DNA of 46,750 nt from Neobacillus bataviensis LMG 21833 (GTDB taxonomy: Bacteria; Bacillota; Bacilli; Bacillales; Cytobacillaceae), in the NCBI RefSeq assembly GCF_000307875.1, contig NZ_AJLS01000042.1, forward strand, positions 1-46,750, read 5' to 3'. Position numbers and translations under genes: made by a program. Below, piece by piece: positions 7,530 to 16,453 of this stretch. Position 1 is the first letter of the stretch, and each line of letters begins with the position of its first letter. Under the pieces are notes generated by a model, which was not told the DNA's origin, did not search any database, and was given only the letters and a program-made list of their open reading frames with translations.

Positions 7530-8438
7530 ATGGAAGAAAATCTGGAGTTATTAACAACAGAATCGCGAAATGAAGAGTCCATGCAAATCGATACGGCAAA
7601 CCCAACGGATATTTTACGGATCATGAATGAGCAAGATCAATTGGTCGCATTAGCTGTTAAGGAAGTTTTACCGGAAATAGAGACAGCCGTTCAATTTGTC
7701 TTTACATCGTTTCAAAATGGCGGTCGCCTAATCTATTTGGGGGCAGGCACGAGCGGCCGCTTAGGGGTTCTAGATGCGGTCGAATGTCCGCCTACCTTCA
7801 GCACGGATCCTGGGATGGTTCAAGGAATTATCGCCGGGGGCGAAGGGGCATTCATTAAAGCAGTTGAAGGAGCGGAGGATGATCCGGAGCTTGGTGTTAG
7901 CGATCTGAAAGCATTGGATCTGACGAAAAATGATACCGTGATTGGCATCGCTGCAAGCGGCCGGACACCTTATGTCATTGGCGCGCTCCACTATGCTCGA
8001 GGCATTGGCGCGAAAACAGTTGCCCTTTCTTGTAATAGAAATGCGGCGATTAGTAAGGAAGCCGATCAACCAATCGAGGTGATTGTCGGCCCCGAGGTTC
8101 TAACCGGTTCGACGCGCTTGAAATCAGGGACAGCTCATAAAATGGTTTTGAATATGATTTCCACCTCTGCAATGATTTTGTTAGGGAAAGCCTATGAAAA
8201 TTTGATGGTGGATGTTCATGTGAGTAATCAAAAGTTAAAAGAGCGGGCCATTAGCATCATCCGCAAAATTACCGGGGTTTCCTATGAATTGGCCTTGGAG
8301 ACACTAGAAAAAGCAGACCTCCAAGTCAAAACAGCCATTGTCATGATTAAGACGGAGACAACGAAACTTGAAGCAGAAAAGCGATTAGCAGATGCAAATG
8401 GTTATGTGAAAATGGCAATCCAAAAGGTTGAAAAATGA
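7530..8438 (+). CDS. murQ: N-acetylmuramic acid 6-phosphate etherase
   Basis: MurQ splits the lactyl ether of MurNAc-6-phosphate, giving GlcNAc-6-phosphate and D-lactate, in the cytoplasm. The protein is 302 residues with a SIS sugar-isomerase fold. [11 protein letters not shown] is at 69-79, and DAVECPPTF gives Glu85; together with Glu116 (VEGAED) these have the same 31-residue spacing as the two catalytic glutamates of the E. coli enzyme. [12 protein letters not shown] is the second conserved block. AGGAGG precedes the ATG. It is the first gene of murQ-murR-murP-mupG. The promoter has two palindromic operators and a cre-like site. Confidence 0.96.
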   Translation: MEENLELLTTESRNEESMQIDTANPTDILRIMNEQDQLVALAVKEVLPEIETAVQFVFTSFQNGGRLIYLGAGTSGRLGVLDAVECPPTFSTDPGMVQGIIAGGEGAFIKAVEGAEDDPELGVSDLKALDLTKNDTVIGIAASGRTPYVIGALHYARGIGAKTVALSCNRNAAISKEADQPIEVIVGPEVLTGSTRLKSGTAHKMVLNMISTSAMILLGKAYENLMVDVHVSNQKLKERAISIIRKITGVSYELALETLEKADLQVKTAIVMIKTETTKLEAEKRLADANGYVKMAIQKVEK

Positions 8439-8462
8439 TGTAGATGAAAAGGTGGTATTTGT

Positions 8463-9317
8463 GTGGCAGCAGGTGGTTTAAAGATGATTCAGAACATGCT
8501 GGAACAGCTTCCGGCTTCTGAGCGAAAAATTGCGGAGTTTATTCTTGAAAATCCGCAAAGTATTTTAAACAGTACAGTCAATGACATTGGGATCCAAGCC
8601 AACACAAGCGGTGCAGCCGTTATCAGGCTCTGTAAGTCCTTAGGCTTAACTGGATTTCAAGACTTAAAAGTAAGAATTGCCGGGGATTTAGTGAAGCCTG
8701 TGGAGCAAGGGTATCGTGACATCGAACCGGAGGAATCCTTTTTCACGATTGTTCAGAAGACCACCAGCAATAGTATCCAAAGCATCCGTGATTCGGAAGA
8801 AATCATCAATTACGAGGAATTGGAACGGGCGGTCCACACCTTGCTGCCTGCGCAAAATGTTCATTTTTTTGGCATTGGCGCTTCAAATATTATCGCGAAG
8901 GATGCGCAGCAAAAATTCCTTCGCATTCATAAAAATGCAACCGCTTTTACGGACACACATCTAGTCGCGACGTTAATTGCGAATGCCAATAAGGATGATG
9001 TCGTGTTTGGCATCTCGCATTCCGGGGAAACGGCAGAGGTTGTGAAGGTGATGCAGCTTGCGAAAGAGCGCGGCGTGAAAACGATTAGTTTAACGAAATA
9101 CGGACAATCAACCGTCTCGTCGCTTGCTGATATTAAGTTATTTACTGCTTATTCCGGAGAGGCGCCGTTTCGCAGTGCTGCTACCTCATCACGGCTCGCG
9201 CAGTTATATTTAATCGATATTTTATTTTTGTCGATGGCAACCGTTCAGTATGAAAAAACGATTCACTCGATTGACAAAACAAGAGAAGCGATTCGGTTTA
9301 TCAAAGAGGGGAAATAG
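8463..9317 (+). CDS. murR: RpiR-family regulator of MurNAc catabolism
   Basis: This 284-residue protein has an N-terminal RpiR helix-turn-helix (about residues 1-77, with AAVIRLCKSLGLTGFQDLK) and a C-terminal SIS domain (about 120-250, with HFFGIGASN and GISHSGETAEVV) that binds a phosphosugar. It closely resembles B. subtilis MurR (YbbH). The likely effector is MurNAc-6-phosphate. The start is GTG, seven bases after AAAAGGTGG. It lies inside the operon it probably controls. The three TGAAATnnnATTTCA-type sites in this window are its candidate operators. Confidence 0.93.
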   Translation: MAAGGLKMIQNMLEQLPASERKIAEFILENPQSILNSTVNDIGIQANTSGAAVIRLCKSLGLTGFQDLKVRIAGDLVKPVEQGYRDIEPEESFFTIVQKTTSNSIQSIRDSEEIINYEELERAVHTLLPAQNVHFFGIGASNIIAKDAQQKFLRIHKNATAFTDTHLVATLIANANKDDVVFGISHSGETAEVVKVMQLAKERGVKTISLTKYGQSTVSSLADIKLFTAYSGEAPFRSAATSSRLAQLYLIDILFLSMATVQYEKTIHSIDKTREAIRFIKEGK

Positions 9318-9438
9318 GAAACCTTGGGGGACTTATCTCCCTTCATAAGGGTCATCTTTTCAGGGGGTGATGCGGACACCATTCCGTTCTTATTTTTTTC
9401 AAAAAATAAACTAACAACAGAGAGAAGGGGAAATCAGT

Positions 9439-10800
9439 ATGGCTGGAGAGAATAAACAATTAGCCGAAAAGATTCTTGAACAATTAGGCGGAGCTGAGAA
9501 TGTTGGCAATTACACGCATTGTATGACAAGACTTCGTGTGACACCAAACGATGAGTCGAAGGTCAATAAGGCGGCAATTAAAAAAATCGATGGGGTACTT
9601 GGGGTTGTAGAAGAAGAGACACTACAAATCATTCTCGGTCCTGGAAAAGTAAATAGAGTAACAGAAGAGTTTGGTAAATTAATAGATGCCGCTGGCGGAA
9701 TTGATTTAAAGGCTAAGGCCGCAAGCACTAAGGCTGAAATTAACAAAAAGAATGCCACACCATTTAAGCTGTTTTTACGAAAAATTTCTAGTATTTTCAT
9801 TCCATTAATCCCGGCCCTCGTGGCATCCGGATTGATTACAGGGATCACAAAAGCAATCATTCAAGCTGGATGGCTTGCAGGAGATTCCCAACTTGCTACG
9901 ATTTTATCTGTCATCGGCGGTGGATTATTCGGTTACCTCGGCATTTTAGTTGGTATGAATGCCGCGAAGGAGTTTGGCGGTTCGCCAGCACTGGGAGCGA
10001 TCGCTGGGATCTTAATCATTAACCCGGCTGTAGCAGGCATCAAATTGTTCGGGGCGGAATTGCTTCCTGGACGAGGCGGATTAATTGGCGTTCTGTTTGC
10101 TGCTATTTTTATTGCTATTGTTGAAAAACGGGTTCGTAAGTTTGTACCGCAATCTCTAGATCTATTTATCACACCAACGGTTGCTTTATTGGTTACTGGT
10201 ATTGTTACTTATCTTGTCTTTATGCCGCTTGGTGGTTTCTTTTCAGATCTTATCACAAAAGGATTAACTTCGCTGCTTGATGTGGGCGGTGTTGTAGCAG
10301 GTTTTGTCCTCGGGGCAACCTTCCTTCCGCTCGTGGTGACGGGCTTACACCAAGGTTTAACACCGATCCATCTTGAGTTAATTAATTCAACTGGCATTGA
10401 CCCGCTTCTTCCTATCTTAGCAATGGGAGGTGCCGGACAGGTTGGGGCTGCGTTTGCGATTTATTTGAAAACCAAGAAAACGCGCTTAAAAAGAGCGATT
10501 GGCGGTGGTCTGCCAGCAGGGATTCTTGGAATTGGGGAGCCGCTTATTTTCGGTGTTACCTTACCATTGGGTCGTCCGTTTTTAACGGCTTGTTTAGGAG
10601 CCGGTATTGGCGGTGCGTTCCAGGCAGCCTTCCATGTCGCAACTACTGCGATTGGCGTATCTGGTTTACCGCTTTCCTTCCTTGTGGTAGGCGGCCAAGT
10701 TCTTCTTTATTTAGTAGGTGTCTTAATTGCCTATGCTGCTGGTTTCTTGTTTACTTATTTATTCGGTTTCAAAGATGAGATGGCCGGTGAATTTGAGTGA
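9439..10800 (+). CDS. murP: PTS transporter subunit IIBC, MurNAc-type
   Basis: This 453-residue phosphotransferase permease imports and phosphorylates MurNAc or MurNAc-containing disaccharide. The EIIB domain (about residues 1-85) has phosphoacceptor Cys28 in NYTHCMTRLRV. The EIIC domain (about 105-445) is a multi-span membrane channel with the GIGEPLIFGVTLPL signature. There is no EIIA domain, so it must borrow a glucose-type EIIA, as known for MurP proteins. It follows murR by about 120 bases and overlaps mupG by four. Sequence alone does not separate MurNAc from MurNAc-GlcNAc; the mupG partner favours the disaccharide. Confidence 0.92.
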   Translation: MAGENKQLAEKILEQLGGAENVGNYTHCMTRLRVTPNDESKVNKAAIKKIDGVLGVVEEETLQIILGPGKVNRVTEEFGKLIDAAGGIDLKAKAASTKAEINKKNATPFKLFLRKISSIFIPLIPALVASGLITGITKAIIQAGWLAGDSQLATILSVIGGGLFGYLGILVGMNAAKEFGGSPALGAIAGILIINPAVAGIKLFGAELLPGRGGLIGVLFAAIFIAIVEKRVRKFVPQSLDLFITPTVALLVTGIVTYLVFMPLGGFFSDLITKGLTSLLDVGGVVAGFVLGATFLPLVVTGLHQGLTPIHLELINSTGIDPLLPILAMGGAGQVGAAFAIYLKTKKTRLKRAIGGGLPAGILGIGEPLIFGVTLPLGRPFLTACLGAGIGGAFQAAFHVATTAIGVSGLPLSFLVVGGQVLLYLVGVLIAYAAGFLFTYLFGFKDEMAGEFE

Positions 10801-11804
10801 TCGGGATTTCCTTCTATTTAAATGATCCTGAAGCTTTGGAGCGGATTGCTCTGGCAGGGAAAATGGGTGTGAAGCGGGCGTTTACCTCGCTTCACATTCC
10901 GGAGGAGTCGGGTGATTTGGCGAGCCGCGCGAAACAATTGCTATGGGCGGCGAAGGAAGCTGGAATAGAGGTGTATGCAGATGTATCGCTGCGGACACCT
11001 GCCCATTTGGGATTAAACAGTTTAGTGGAGTTACGAGACCTAGGGGTCAGCGGGCTTCGCTTGGATGACTTTTTTGCGCATGAAATGATTTTGGCGCTAG
11101 CTAAGGAGTTCAAGCTTGCCTTGAATGCCAGCGTTTTGTTTGGGGAGGATGTGCGTGCCTTGCTAGATGGCGGTTTGGCGGCAAGCCAGCTGCTCGCTTG
11201 GCATAATTTCTATCCTCGGCGTGAAACTGGTTTAGCGGAGTCGTTTTTTCATTCGCAAAATGAACTCTTTGCGCGTTTTGGAATTCCAGTCAGTGCCTAT
11301 ATTCCCGGTGACGGGGAGAAACGCGGGCCGCTGTTTGAAGGGCTGCCAACGTTGGAGGGACATCGTGAGATTGATCCATTTTTGGCAGCACTGGAATTAT
11401 TCTCGGCGGGTGTCGAGGATGTGTACATCGGTGATCCGGAAGTAAGTCCAGATCTTTTGGGGAAATTAATCGATTTTGATTGTCATCGCCGGATTTCGAT
11501 AAGAGTAGAAGGGTTTGAAGAAGGGGAATTCCGTCTTCGCCCTGATTTTTCCCGCGATGTACTCCGGTTCATGGATACGAGAACTGTTGATCCGGTTGTT
11601 CCGGAGAATACTTGTGCTCGGCCTGTGGGGACGATTACGAGGGATAATGACCGCTATGGTAGATATCGCGGCGAGGTACAGATTACCCTTCGAGACTTGC
11701 CGGCTGACGAGCGCGTCAATGTGGTCGGAAACGTCGTAGAAGCTGATCTACCGCTGCTTTCACTGCTCCGTCCAGGTCAGAAAATAAAATTAATACAGGT
11801 TTGA
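10797..11804 (+). CDS. mupG: 6-phospho-N-acetylmuramidase, DUF871 family (MupG-like)
   Basis: This 335-residue protein is of the DUF871 (outer surface/MupG) family with an N-terminal TIM-barrel and a small C-terminal cyclophilin-like domain. In Staphylococcus aureus MupG hydrolyses MurNAc-6-P-GlcNAc to MurNAc-6-P and GlcNAc inside the cell, and its gene is clustered with murQ-murP-murR. Here it is the last gene of the same set, starting with GTG and overlapping murP by four bases. Recognisable stretches are MGVKRAFTSLHIPEE (family N-terminus) and TRDNDRYGRYRGEVQI near the C-terminus. Family membership is clear; the exact substrate is inferred from context. Confidence 0.88.
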   Translation: MIGISFYLNDPEALERIALAGKMGVKRAFTSLHIPEESGDLASRAKQLLWAAKEAGIEVYADVSLRTPAHLGLNSLVELRDLGVSGLRLDDFFAHEMILALAKEFKLALNASVLFGEDVRALLDGGLAASQLLAWHNFYPRRETGLAESFFHSQNELFARFGIPVSAYIPGDGEKRGPLFEGLPTLEGHREIDPFLAALELFSAGVEDVYIGDPEVSPDLLGKLIDFDCHRRISIRVEGFEEGEFRLRPDFSRDVLRFMDTRTVDPVVPENTCARPVGTITRDNDRYGRYRGEVQITLRDLPADERVNVVGNVVEADLPLLSLLRPGQKIKLIQV

Positions 11805-11811
11805 AACATGG

Positions 11812-11846
11812 AAACTGCCCTCATCTTATCGATGGGGCAGTTTTTT
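11812..11846 (+). terminator. Terminator of the murQ-murR-murP-mupG operon
   Basis: AAACTGCCC...GGGGCAGTT forms the stem, extended by CATC/GATG, and is followed by TTTTTT. Confidence 0.9.
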
Positions 11847-11872
11847 CTGCTGTAAAAAAGAACCCACATGGA

Positions 11873-12028
11873 TCTACGTGACCGCAAGAATAGAAAAAGT
11901 AATTGTCCGGTCACGTAAAGTGGTTCTACGTGTCCGAAAGAGTGAAAATGGCAATCGTCCGGTCACGTAGAGGGCTTCTACGTGTCCAAAAGAGTGAAAA
12001 AGGTAGTCGCCCGGTCACATAGAGGGGT
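11873..12028. repeat. Three tandem 52-bp repeats with internal inverted repeat
   Basis: Units begin at 11873, 11925 and 11977, an exact 52-bp period. Each carries CTACGTG near its start and CACGTAG (CACATAG in unit 3) about 35 bases later, so each can fold as CTACGTG-t-CC ... GG-t-CACGTAG. Unit 2 and unit 3 are the most alike. No ORF runs through. Function is unknown. Confidence 0.85.
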
Positions 12029-12032
12029 CATT

Positions 12033-12073
12033 AAAAGGTGCCTGACACCATTGTGGTGTCAGGCACCTTTTTT
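12033..12073. repeat. REP pair forming a perfect 18-bp inverted repeat (terminator-like)
   Basis: AAAAGGTGCCTGACACCA (12033-12050), a TTG loop, and its exact complement (12054-12071), followed by more T. It is two copies of the 13-bp REP core (12037-12049 and 12055-12067) placed head to head. A and T tracts on both sides let it act as a bidirectional terminator. Confidence 0.85.
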
Positions 12074-12141
12074 CCCGCGTTTTGAAAAAGCAATCCTTTA
12101 GGTTCTGAGGCAAATCGAAATCTATCTGAAAAAAATTAGGT

Positions 12142-12147
12142 TATAAT
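12142..12147 (+). promoter_or_regulatory. -10 element before the MFS gene
   Basis: TATAAT lies 35 bases before the GTG start. No convincing -35 is seen. Confidence 0.4.
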
Positions 12148-12182
12148 AGGAGAATGATGACAGCTAACAGGAGTAGAGAATA

Positions 12183-13451
12183 GTGGAAAAACAAAATAGC
12201 AGGTACAGATGGGTTGTTTTTGGCGCGGTATTGTTTGCGTATTTTTTAATTGTGAGTCAACGAACAGCCCCAGGGTTAATTTCAGATCAATTGATGGGGG
12301 AGTTCAGCTTGACTGCCTCCACCATCGGTTTACTGACGAGTATACAATTTTTGGCCTATGCGGGTTTGCAGGTTCCGATTGGGATTCTATCCGACCGTTT
12401 CGGCCCCAATTTCTTTCTAATTGCTGGAGCGCTGCTAAATGGGCTCGGGACACTCATTTATAGTTTGGCTCCAAATGAATTTGTGCTCCTAGTTGCCCGT
12501 TTTTTAGTGGGGACAGGGGATGCGGCAATTTGGGTCAATTTGGTTATCATTTTGAGTCAGTGGTTTAAAGTAAGGGAATTTGTTGGCTTACTCGGGTTTG
12601 CGGGTGTGGCCGGGAGTTTTGGTTTCCTGCTGGCGACTGTTCCTTTTTCAGCGTGGATCGCGCATTTTGGATGGCGGGCTCCCTTTTTAACAACAGGGAT
12701 TGTGTTAGTCCTGACCGGAATTCTCCTTTATTATGTGCTCGTTAGGAAGCCGAAACAACTTTTTAAAAATGAAATGTCCGGAAAGGTTAAACAGAAGAAA
12801 AAGCAGGAAAAAGTGCTCGTTATTTTGCGGCGTATTTTCACCAGCCGCCAGGCATGGGCGACATTCTTCTGTCACTTTGGCTTGGTCGGTACATATGTTG
12901 GATTTATTGGTTCATGGGCCGTTCCCTATGGGATGCACGTGTATGGAATGTCACGGTCGGACGCAAGCCAGCTCATCATGATTGGTCTTTTTGGCGCCAT
13001 TATTGGTGCGCCGCTCATGAGCTGGATTTCAAGCCGTTTGGATTCGATTAAACGCCCCTATTTGCTTGTCCATTTATTTGTGTTTATTAGCTGGACAGGG
13101 ATGCTCTTCTTTAACGGAAAGCCACCCTATTTTATGCTGGTGATTATGTTTTTAATCATGGGTTTTGGGAATGGTGGAAGCGCGTTAACGTTTGCCGTTG
13201 TGCGGAAATCCTTTGACATGAAAGAGGTTGGTGTTGTTTCAGGCTTTGCCAATACGGGCGGCTTCTTGAGCGCTGTCCTCCTGCCGATTATTTTTGGCAA
13301 GGTATTAGACCATTTTCAACCATCTTCAAGTATTGGATATCAGTATGGTTTCATTATTCCCGTCGTATTCGCACTGATTGGTTTAATTGGGGGAATCCTG
13401 ATTAAAGAAGCGCCTCATGAAGCAAAGCAGCCGAGTGAATTGCCGGCATAA
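12183..13451 (+). CDS. Major facilitator superfamily transporter
   Basis: This 422-residue membrane protein has about twelve hydrophobic segments in two halves around a basic central loop (KVKQKKKQEK, near residue 200). The MFS loop 2-3 signature appears as GILSDRFGPN. The start is GTG, nine bases after AGGAG. It stands alone between the repeat region and a bidirectional terminator. The substrate cannot be told; proteins of this type include organic-anion and sugar-phosphate porters as well as efflux pumps. Confidence 0.88.
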   Translation: MEKQNSRYRWVVFGAVLFAYFLIVSQRTAPGLISDQLMGEFSLTASTIGLLTSIQFLAYAGLQVPIGILSDRFGPNFFLIAGALLNGLGTLIYSLAPNEFVLLVARFLVGTGDAAIWVNLVIILSQWFKVREFVGLLGFAGVAGSFGFLLATVPFSAWIAHFGWRAPFLTTGIVLVLTGILLYYVLVRKPKQLFKNEMSGKVKQKKKQEKVLVILRRIFTSRQAWATFFCHFGLVGTYVGFIGSWAVPYGMHVYGMSRSDASQLIMIGLFGAIIGAPLMSWISSRLDSIKRPYLLVHLFVFISWTGMLFFNGKPPYFMLVIMFLIMGFGNGGSALTFAVVRKSFDMKEVGVVSGFANTGGFLSAVLLPIIFGKVLDHFQPSSSIGYQYGFIIPVVFALIGLIGGILIKEAPHEAKQPSELPA

Positions 13452-13452
13452 A

Positions 13453-13490
13453 GAAAAGCTCCATCTCATTAAAACGAGATGGAGCTTTTC
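13453..13490. terminator. Bidirectional terminator between MFS gene and purine permease
   Basis: GAAAAGCTCCATCTC and GAGATGGAGCTTTTC form a perfect 15-bp stem with a seven-base loop, flanked by A on one side and T on the other. It serves two convergent genes. Confidence 0.92.
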
Positions 13491-13492
13491 TT

Positions 13493-14794
13493 CTAATGCT
13501 GTAAAAATGCTAATTGAATAAAGAATAACACCGCGAACACGTAAAGTAATGGATGCACCTCACGCCATTTCCCTTTAGCGATTTTTAACAGTGGAAAACT
13601 GATAAAACCAAGGGCAATTCCCGTTGCAATGCTTGAGGTAAGCGGCATGCTGAGTACGGTCAAAAATGCCGGGAAGGCTTCATCGAGCTCATTCCAGCGA
13701 ATTTTGGCGATGCTGCCCATCATCAGACTGCCGACAATGATCAAGGCAGGTGCCGTAATCGCAGCAATTCCAGACACAGCGCTAACGAGCGGGCCAAAGA
13801 AAGCCGATACGATAAACAGCACGGCAACCGTCAGGGAGGTTAAACCAGTCCGGCCGCCGGCTGCGACACCGGAAGTGGATTCAATAAAGGCCGTTGTTGG
13901 ACTTGTCCCAAACATGGCGCCGACAGCTGTCCCAAGCGAGTCAGAAAGCAGCGCCTGGCGTGCACGAGGCAACTTGTCGCCCTTCATTAATCCCGCCTGA
14001 TTCGCGACGCCAATCATCGTGCCGGTTGTGTCAAAAATGGTGACTAAAATAAAGGAAAACACCACGGCATAAAGGCTGTGCTGCACCACATCCGTTAGTG
14101 CTGTGATTGGATTCGCAACCATTAACCCCTCTGGAAGGGAAGGCAGCGCCATAAATCCTTTGTCAAAGGACAGCTGGCCGGTAAAGAAGGCGATTAACCC
14201 CGTAACAATCATTCCAAAAAATAAGGCACCGTTTACTCTAAGCACCATCAAGACCAATGTGACCGCAAGCCCAATAATCGCTAAAATCGCTTCTGGGGAA
14301 TGCAAATCGCCCAGCCCAACAAGATTGGATGGGTGTGCGGTAATGATTTTGGTTTGGCGCAGGCCGATAAAGGCAATAAATAACCCAATTCCTGCAGTAA
14401 TTCCGTGTTTAAGGTTATCTGGGATGGCCTCGATTAATTTTTCCCTAAATGGTGTTAAAGATAAAATGACAAAAATAAGACCAGCAACGAAGACGGCAGC
14501 AAACGCCGTTTGGTAGCTGATCCCTTGATGGCCGCCGACAACAGAATAAGCGAAGTAGGCGTTCAGCCCCATGCCGGGCGCTATGGCGATTGGGTAATTG
14601 GCGAAAAGCGCCATCCACAGTGTACCCACTAAGGCGGCGATGATCGTTGCTGAAAAGACTTGTTCGAATGGAACGCCGGCATCTGCGAGAATGACTGGGT
14701 TTACAACCACGATATAGACCATGGTGAAAAAGGTTGTGATCCCCGCAAGCAGTTCCGTTTTAGTATTTGTTTGATTTTCTTTCAGTTTGAACAT
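13493..14794 (-). CDS. AzgA-type NCS2 purine permease (PbuG/PbuO-like)
   Basis: This 433-residue protein has 13-14 membrane segments. Family hallmarks are the N-terminal TTFFTMVYIVVVNP, PGMGLNAYFAY, and FDTTGTMIGVANQAG followed by GTSPTTAFIESTSGVAAGGRTG. AzgA-like proteins import hypoxanthine, guanine or adenine by proton symport. B. subtilis has two, PbuG and PbuO; length fits either and I cannot choose safely. No purine riboswitch is visible in the short leader, which is unlike PbuG. A degenerate PurR box pair may lie upstream. GGAGGAAC precedes the ATG. Monocistronic. Confidence 0.9.
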   Translation of the reverse strand: MFKLKENQTNTKTELLAGITTFFTMVYIVVVNPVILADAGVPFEQVFSATIIAALVGTLWMALFANYPIAIAPGMGLNAYFAYSVVGGHQGISYQTAFAAVFVAGLIFVILSLTPFREKLIEAIPDNLKHGITAGIGLFIAFIGLRQTKIITAHPSNLVGLGDLHSPEAILAIIGLAVTLVLMVLRVNGALFFGMIVTGLIAFFTGQLSFDKGFMALPSLPEGLMVANPITALTDVVQHSLYAVVFSFILVTIFDTTGTMIGVANQAGLMKGDKLPRARQALLSDSLGTAVGAMFGTSPTTAFIESTSGVAAGGRTGLTSLTVAVLFIVSAFFGPLVSAVSGIAAITAPALIIVGSLMMGSIAKIRWNELDEAFPAFLTVLSMPLTSSIATGIALGFISFPLLKIAKGKWREVHPLLYVFAVLFFIQLAFLQH

Positions 14795-14807
14795 GATAGT
14801 TCCTCCA

Positions 14808-14851
14808 AAACACGAACGATTTATTATGACTTAATTATATTATTCGTTTCT
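14808..14851 (-). promoter_or_regulatory. Possible PurR box pair
   Basis: Two divergent CGAA/TTCG motifs, AAACACGAACGAT (14808-14820) and ATTATTCGTTTCT (14839-14851), resemble the paired PurBoxes of Bacillus purine genes. The spacing (18 bases) is one or two longer than usual and both boxes have mismatches. Weak. Confidence 0.3.
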
Positions 14852-14948
14852 AGGTGAATTTTCAATAGATAATTTTTATCTTGCCCATTTCTTGGAAGAC
14901 TACCCATTGAATGAAAGACGATTTTGTTGGAGGGGCGGGGAGTAATAT

Positions 14949-14973
14949 AAAAATGAAGGACAAAAATGCCCTT
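14949..14973 (-). terminator. Terminator of the amidase gene
   Basis: On the minus strand GAAGGGCATTTTTGTCCTTC forms a small stem and is followed by ATTTTTAT. Confidence 0.6.
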
Positions 14974-14976
14974 CAT

Positions 14977-16308
14977 TCATACAGTGGAGTTCACCATTCT
15001 TTCATATAAATCCAAAATCGATTGACCGTAGGTTTTACCAGGCACTGCCCACTTTCCATTCAAATCAGTCCATTTCGGAGCGGAACCCCTTTCCACTAAC
15101 TGAAAACGAGGGTCAACTAATGGATATTGTGGAGGCAATGGCGCGGTAGAAGCGTAGGCAAATAAGTGTTGAAATTGGGCGAGTACTCCTTCTTTCGGAT
15201 CGGCAAAGCTTGCCCCGGGGTGATCAGCCCCCGTTGCGCCGATCCCGGCATAGTTGTTTTGCACTGACCGAACGATCCCGGTAAAGCGGAAATAATTTGT
15301 TTCATGTAATGCCTGGGCAAAGGCGATATCTCCCCTAATTCCATAGTATTCTCCGAATTCTTGATAAAAACTACCTAGCTCTAATGCGTCGGGATTCACC
15401 GTTTTCACAAACGAATTCATTTGCTCTGCTGATAAACGGGTTGGCCCTAAAATGGAATCAACGGCTGCGGCCACTTGTGCGGGGCTGCTATTTTCAGCAG
15501 CAATGAAAGCATCCGCAATCCCAGCTTGTTTCAGTACAGCTACTTGTTCTTCAGCATTATCACAGTTTGAATAGGCACCAGCTTGAACACGGTACCAGGT
15601 TTTACCCGAAATTATTGTAGGATTCACAAACGCATCGATTCCTTTCGCACCTAAGAAAGCAACCCGTTCATTGGCGTTTTCTCTCGATTGGAATGATCCT
15701 GCAATCACCTTGTAAAGTGTTCCTGTCCCTGGATTCGCTGGTTCCGGTGGATTGTTTGCCTTTCTTTTTAGATTAAAAGCGCTGGCAATTCCGTTTGCAT
15801 GACCTTGGGCTACAGCTTGACGCCAAGAGTCTTGTTTCATTAACGCGGCATCGTTGGGGTTGTCGATAAAGCCATTTTCTGATAAAAGGGCATCCATCGC
15901 TGACTCACGTAATACGTGAAAATTGGCCTTTTTCCGGCCACGATCCTTCAACTGATTCATCTTAATGACCTCACCATGGATGATCTCCTGGTATTTCGCG
16001 GTCGTAGATGAGTCCGATAGACCACTATAAATATAATCCTCATATCCTTCGGCAGAACCGCCGGCAGCGTTAATGTGAATCGCCAAAAAATAATTCGCAC
16101 CCCAGTTATTGGCCTCGCTTGTTCGTTCGCTCAGGCTTTTAGTGATATCAGCGGATCGACTCATCTTTATTTCAATATCTTCATAACTATTGGTTAAAAT
16201 GGAGCGTAATTTCAGCGCAATATCTAATGTAACATCTTTTTCATTGAGTCCATTGCCCTGAGCGCCGGGGTCTGTGCCGCCGTGACCTGGGTCTAAATAA
16301 AGCTTCAT
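14977..16308 (-). CDS. N-acetylmuramoyl-L-alanine amidase with SPOR and glucosaminidase domains
   Basis: This 443-residue peptidoglycan hydrolase has three parts. Residues 1-175 are an Amidase_3 zinc domain: LDPGHGG with the first Zn-binding His at the start, then HINA, and ENGFIDNP ending in the catalytic Glu. Residues ~195-275 are a SPOR wall-binding region with two repeats (KVIAGSF, RVQAGAY). Residues ~285-440 are a glucosaminidase-like domain, with FAQALHETNYFRF carrying the probable catalytic Glu. It begins directly with MKLYLDPGHGG, so there is no signal peptide, like mother-cell lysis enzymes such as CwlC. It would cut both stem peptide and glycan. GGGAGG precedes the ATG. Confidence 0.88.
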   Translation of the reverse strand: MKLYLDPGHGGTDPGAQGNGLNEKDVTLDIALKLRSILTNSYEDIEIKMSRSADITKSLSERTSEANNWGANYFLAIHINAAGGSAEGYEDYIYSGLSDSSTTAKYQEIIHGEVIKMNQLKDRGRKKANFHVLRESAMDALLSENGFIDNPNDAALMKQDSWRQAVAQGHANGIASAFNLKRKANNPPEPANPGTGTLYKVIAGSFQSRENANERVAFLGAKGIDAFVNPTIISGKTWYRVQAGAYSNCDNAEEQVAVLKQAGIADAFIAAENSSPAQVAAAVDSILGPTRLSAEQMNSFVKTVNPDALELGSFYQEFGEYYGIRGDIAFAQALHETNYFRFTGIVRSVQNNYAGIGATGADHPGASFADPKEGVLAQFQHLFAYASTAPLPPQYPLVDPRFQLVERGSAPKWTDLNGKWAVPGKTYGQSILDLYERMVNSTV

Positions 16309-16426
16309 GAAAAATTCCTCCCATTATTTTTTATGTTTGTACACTATATGCTATGGGGTAATTTGTGATTTGTTCGCAGTCTCGCCCACCTGCATACTAT
16401 GCTTCCAAGACCGTAATTGTTAAAAA

Positions 16427-16453
16427 AAGCCGGATTCAGCGAGAATCCGGCTT
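16427..16453 (-). terminator. Terminator of the GGDEF gene
   Basis: AAGCCGGATTC/GAATCCGGCTT is a perfect stem; on the minus strand it runs into TTTTTTT. Confidence 0.9.

Noticed and set aside
11873..12028. CRISPR array
   Set aside because: The three 52-bp units are contiguous with similar sequence throughout; there are no unique spacers and no cas genes.
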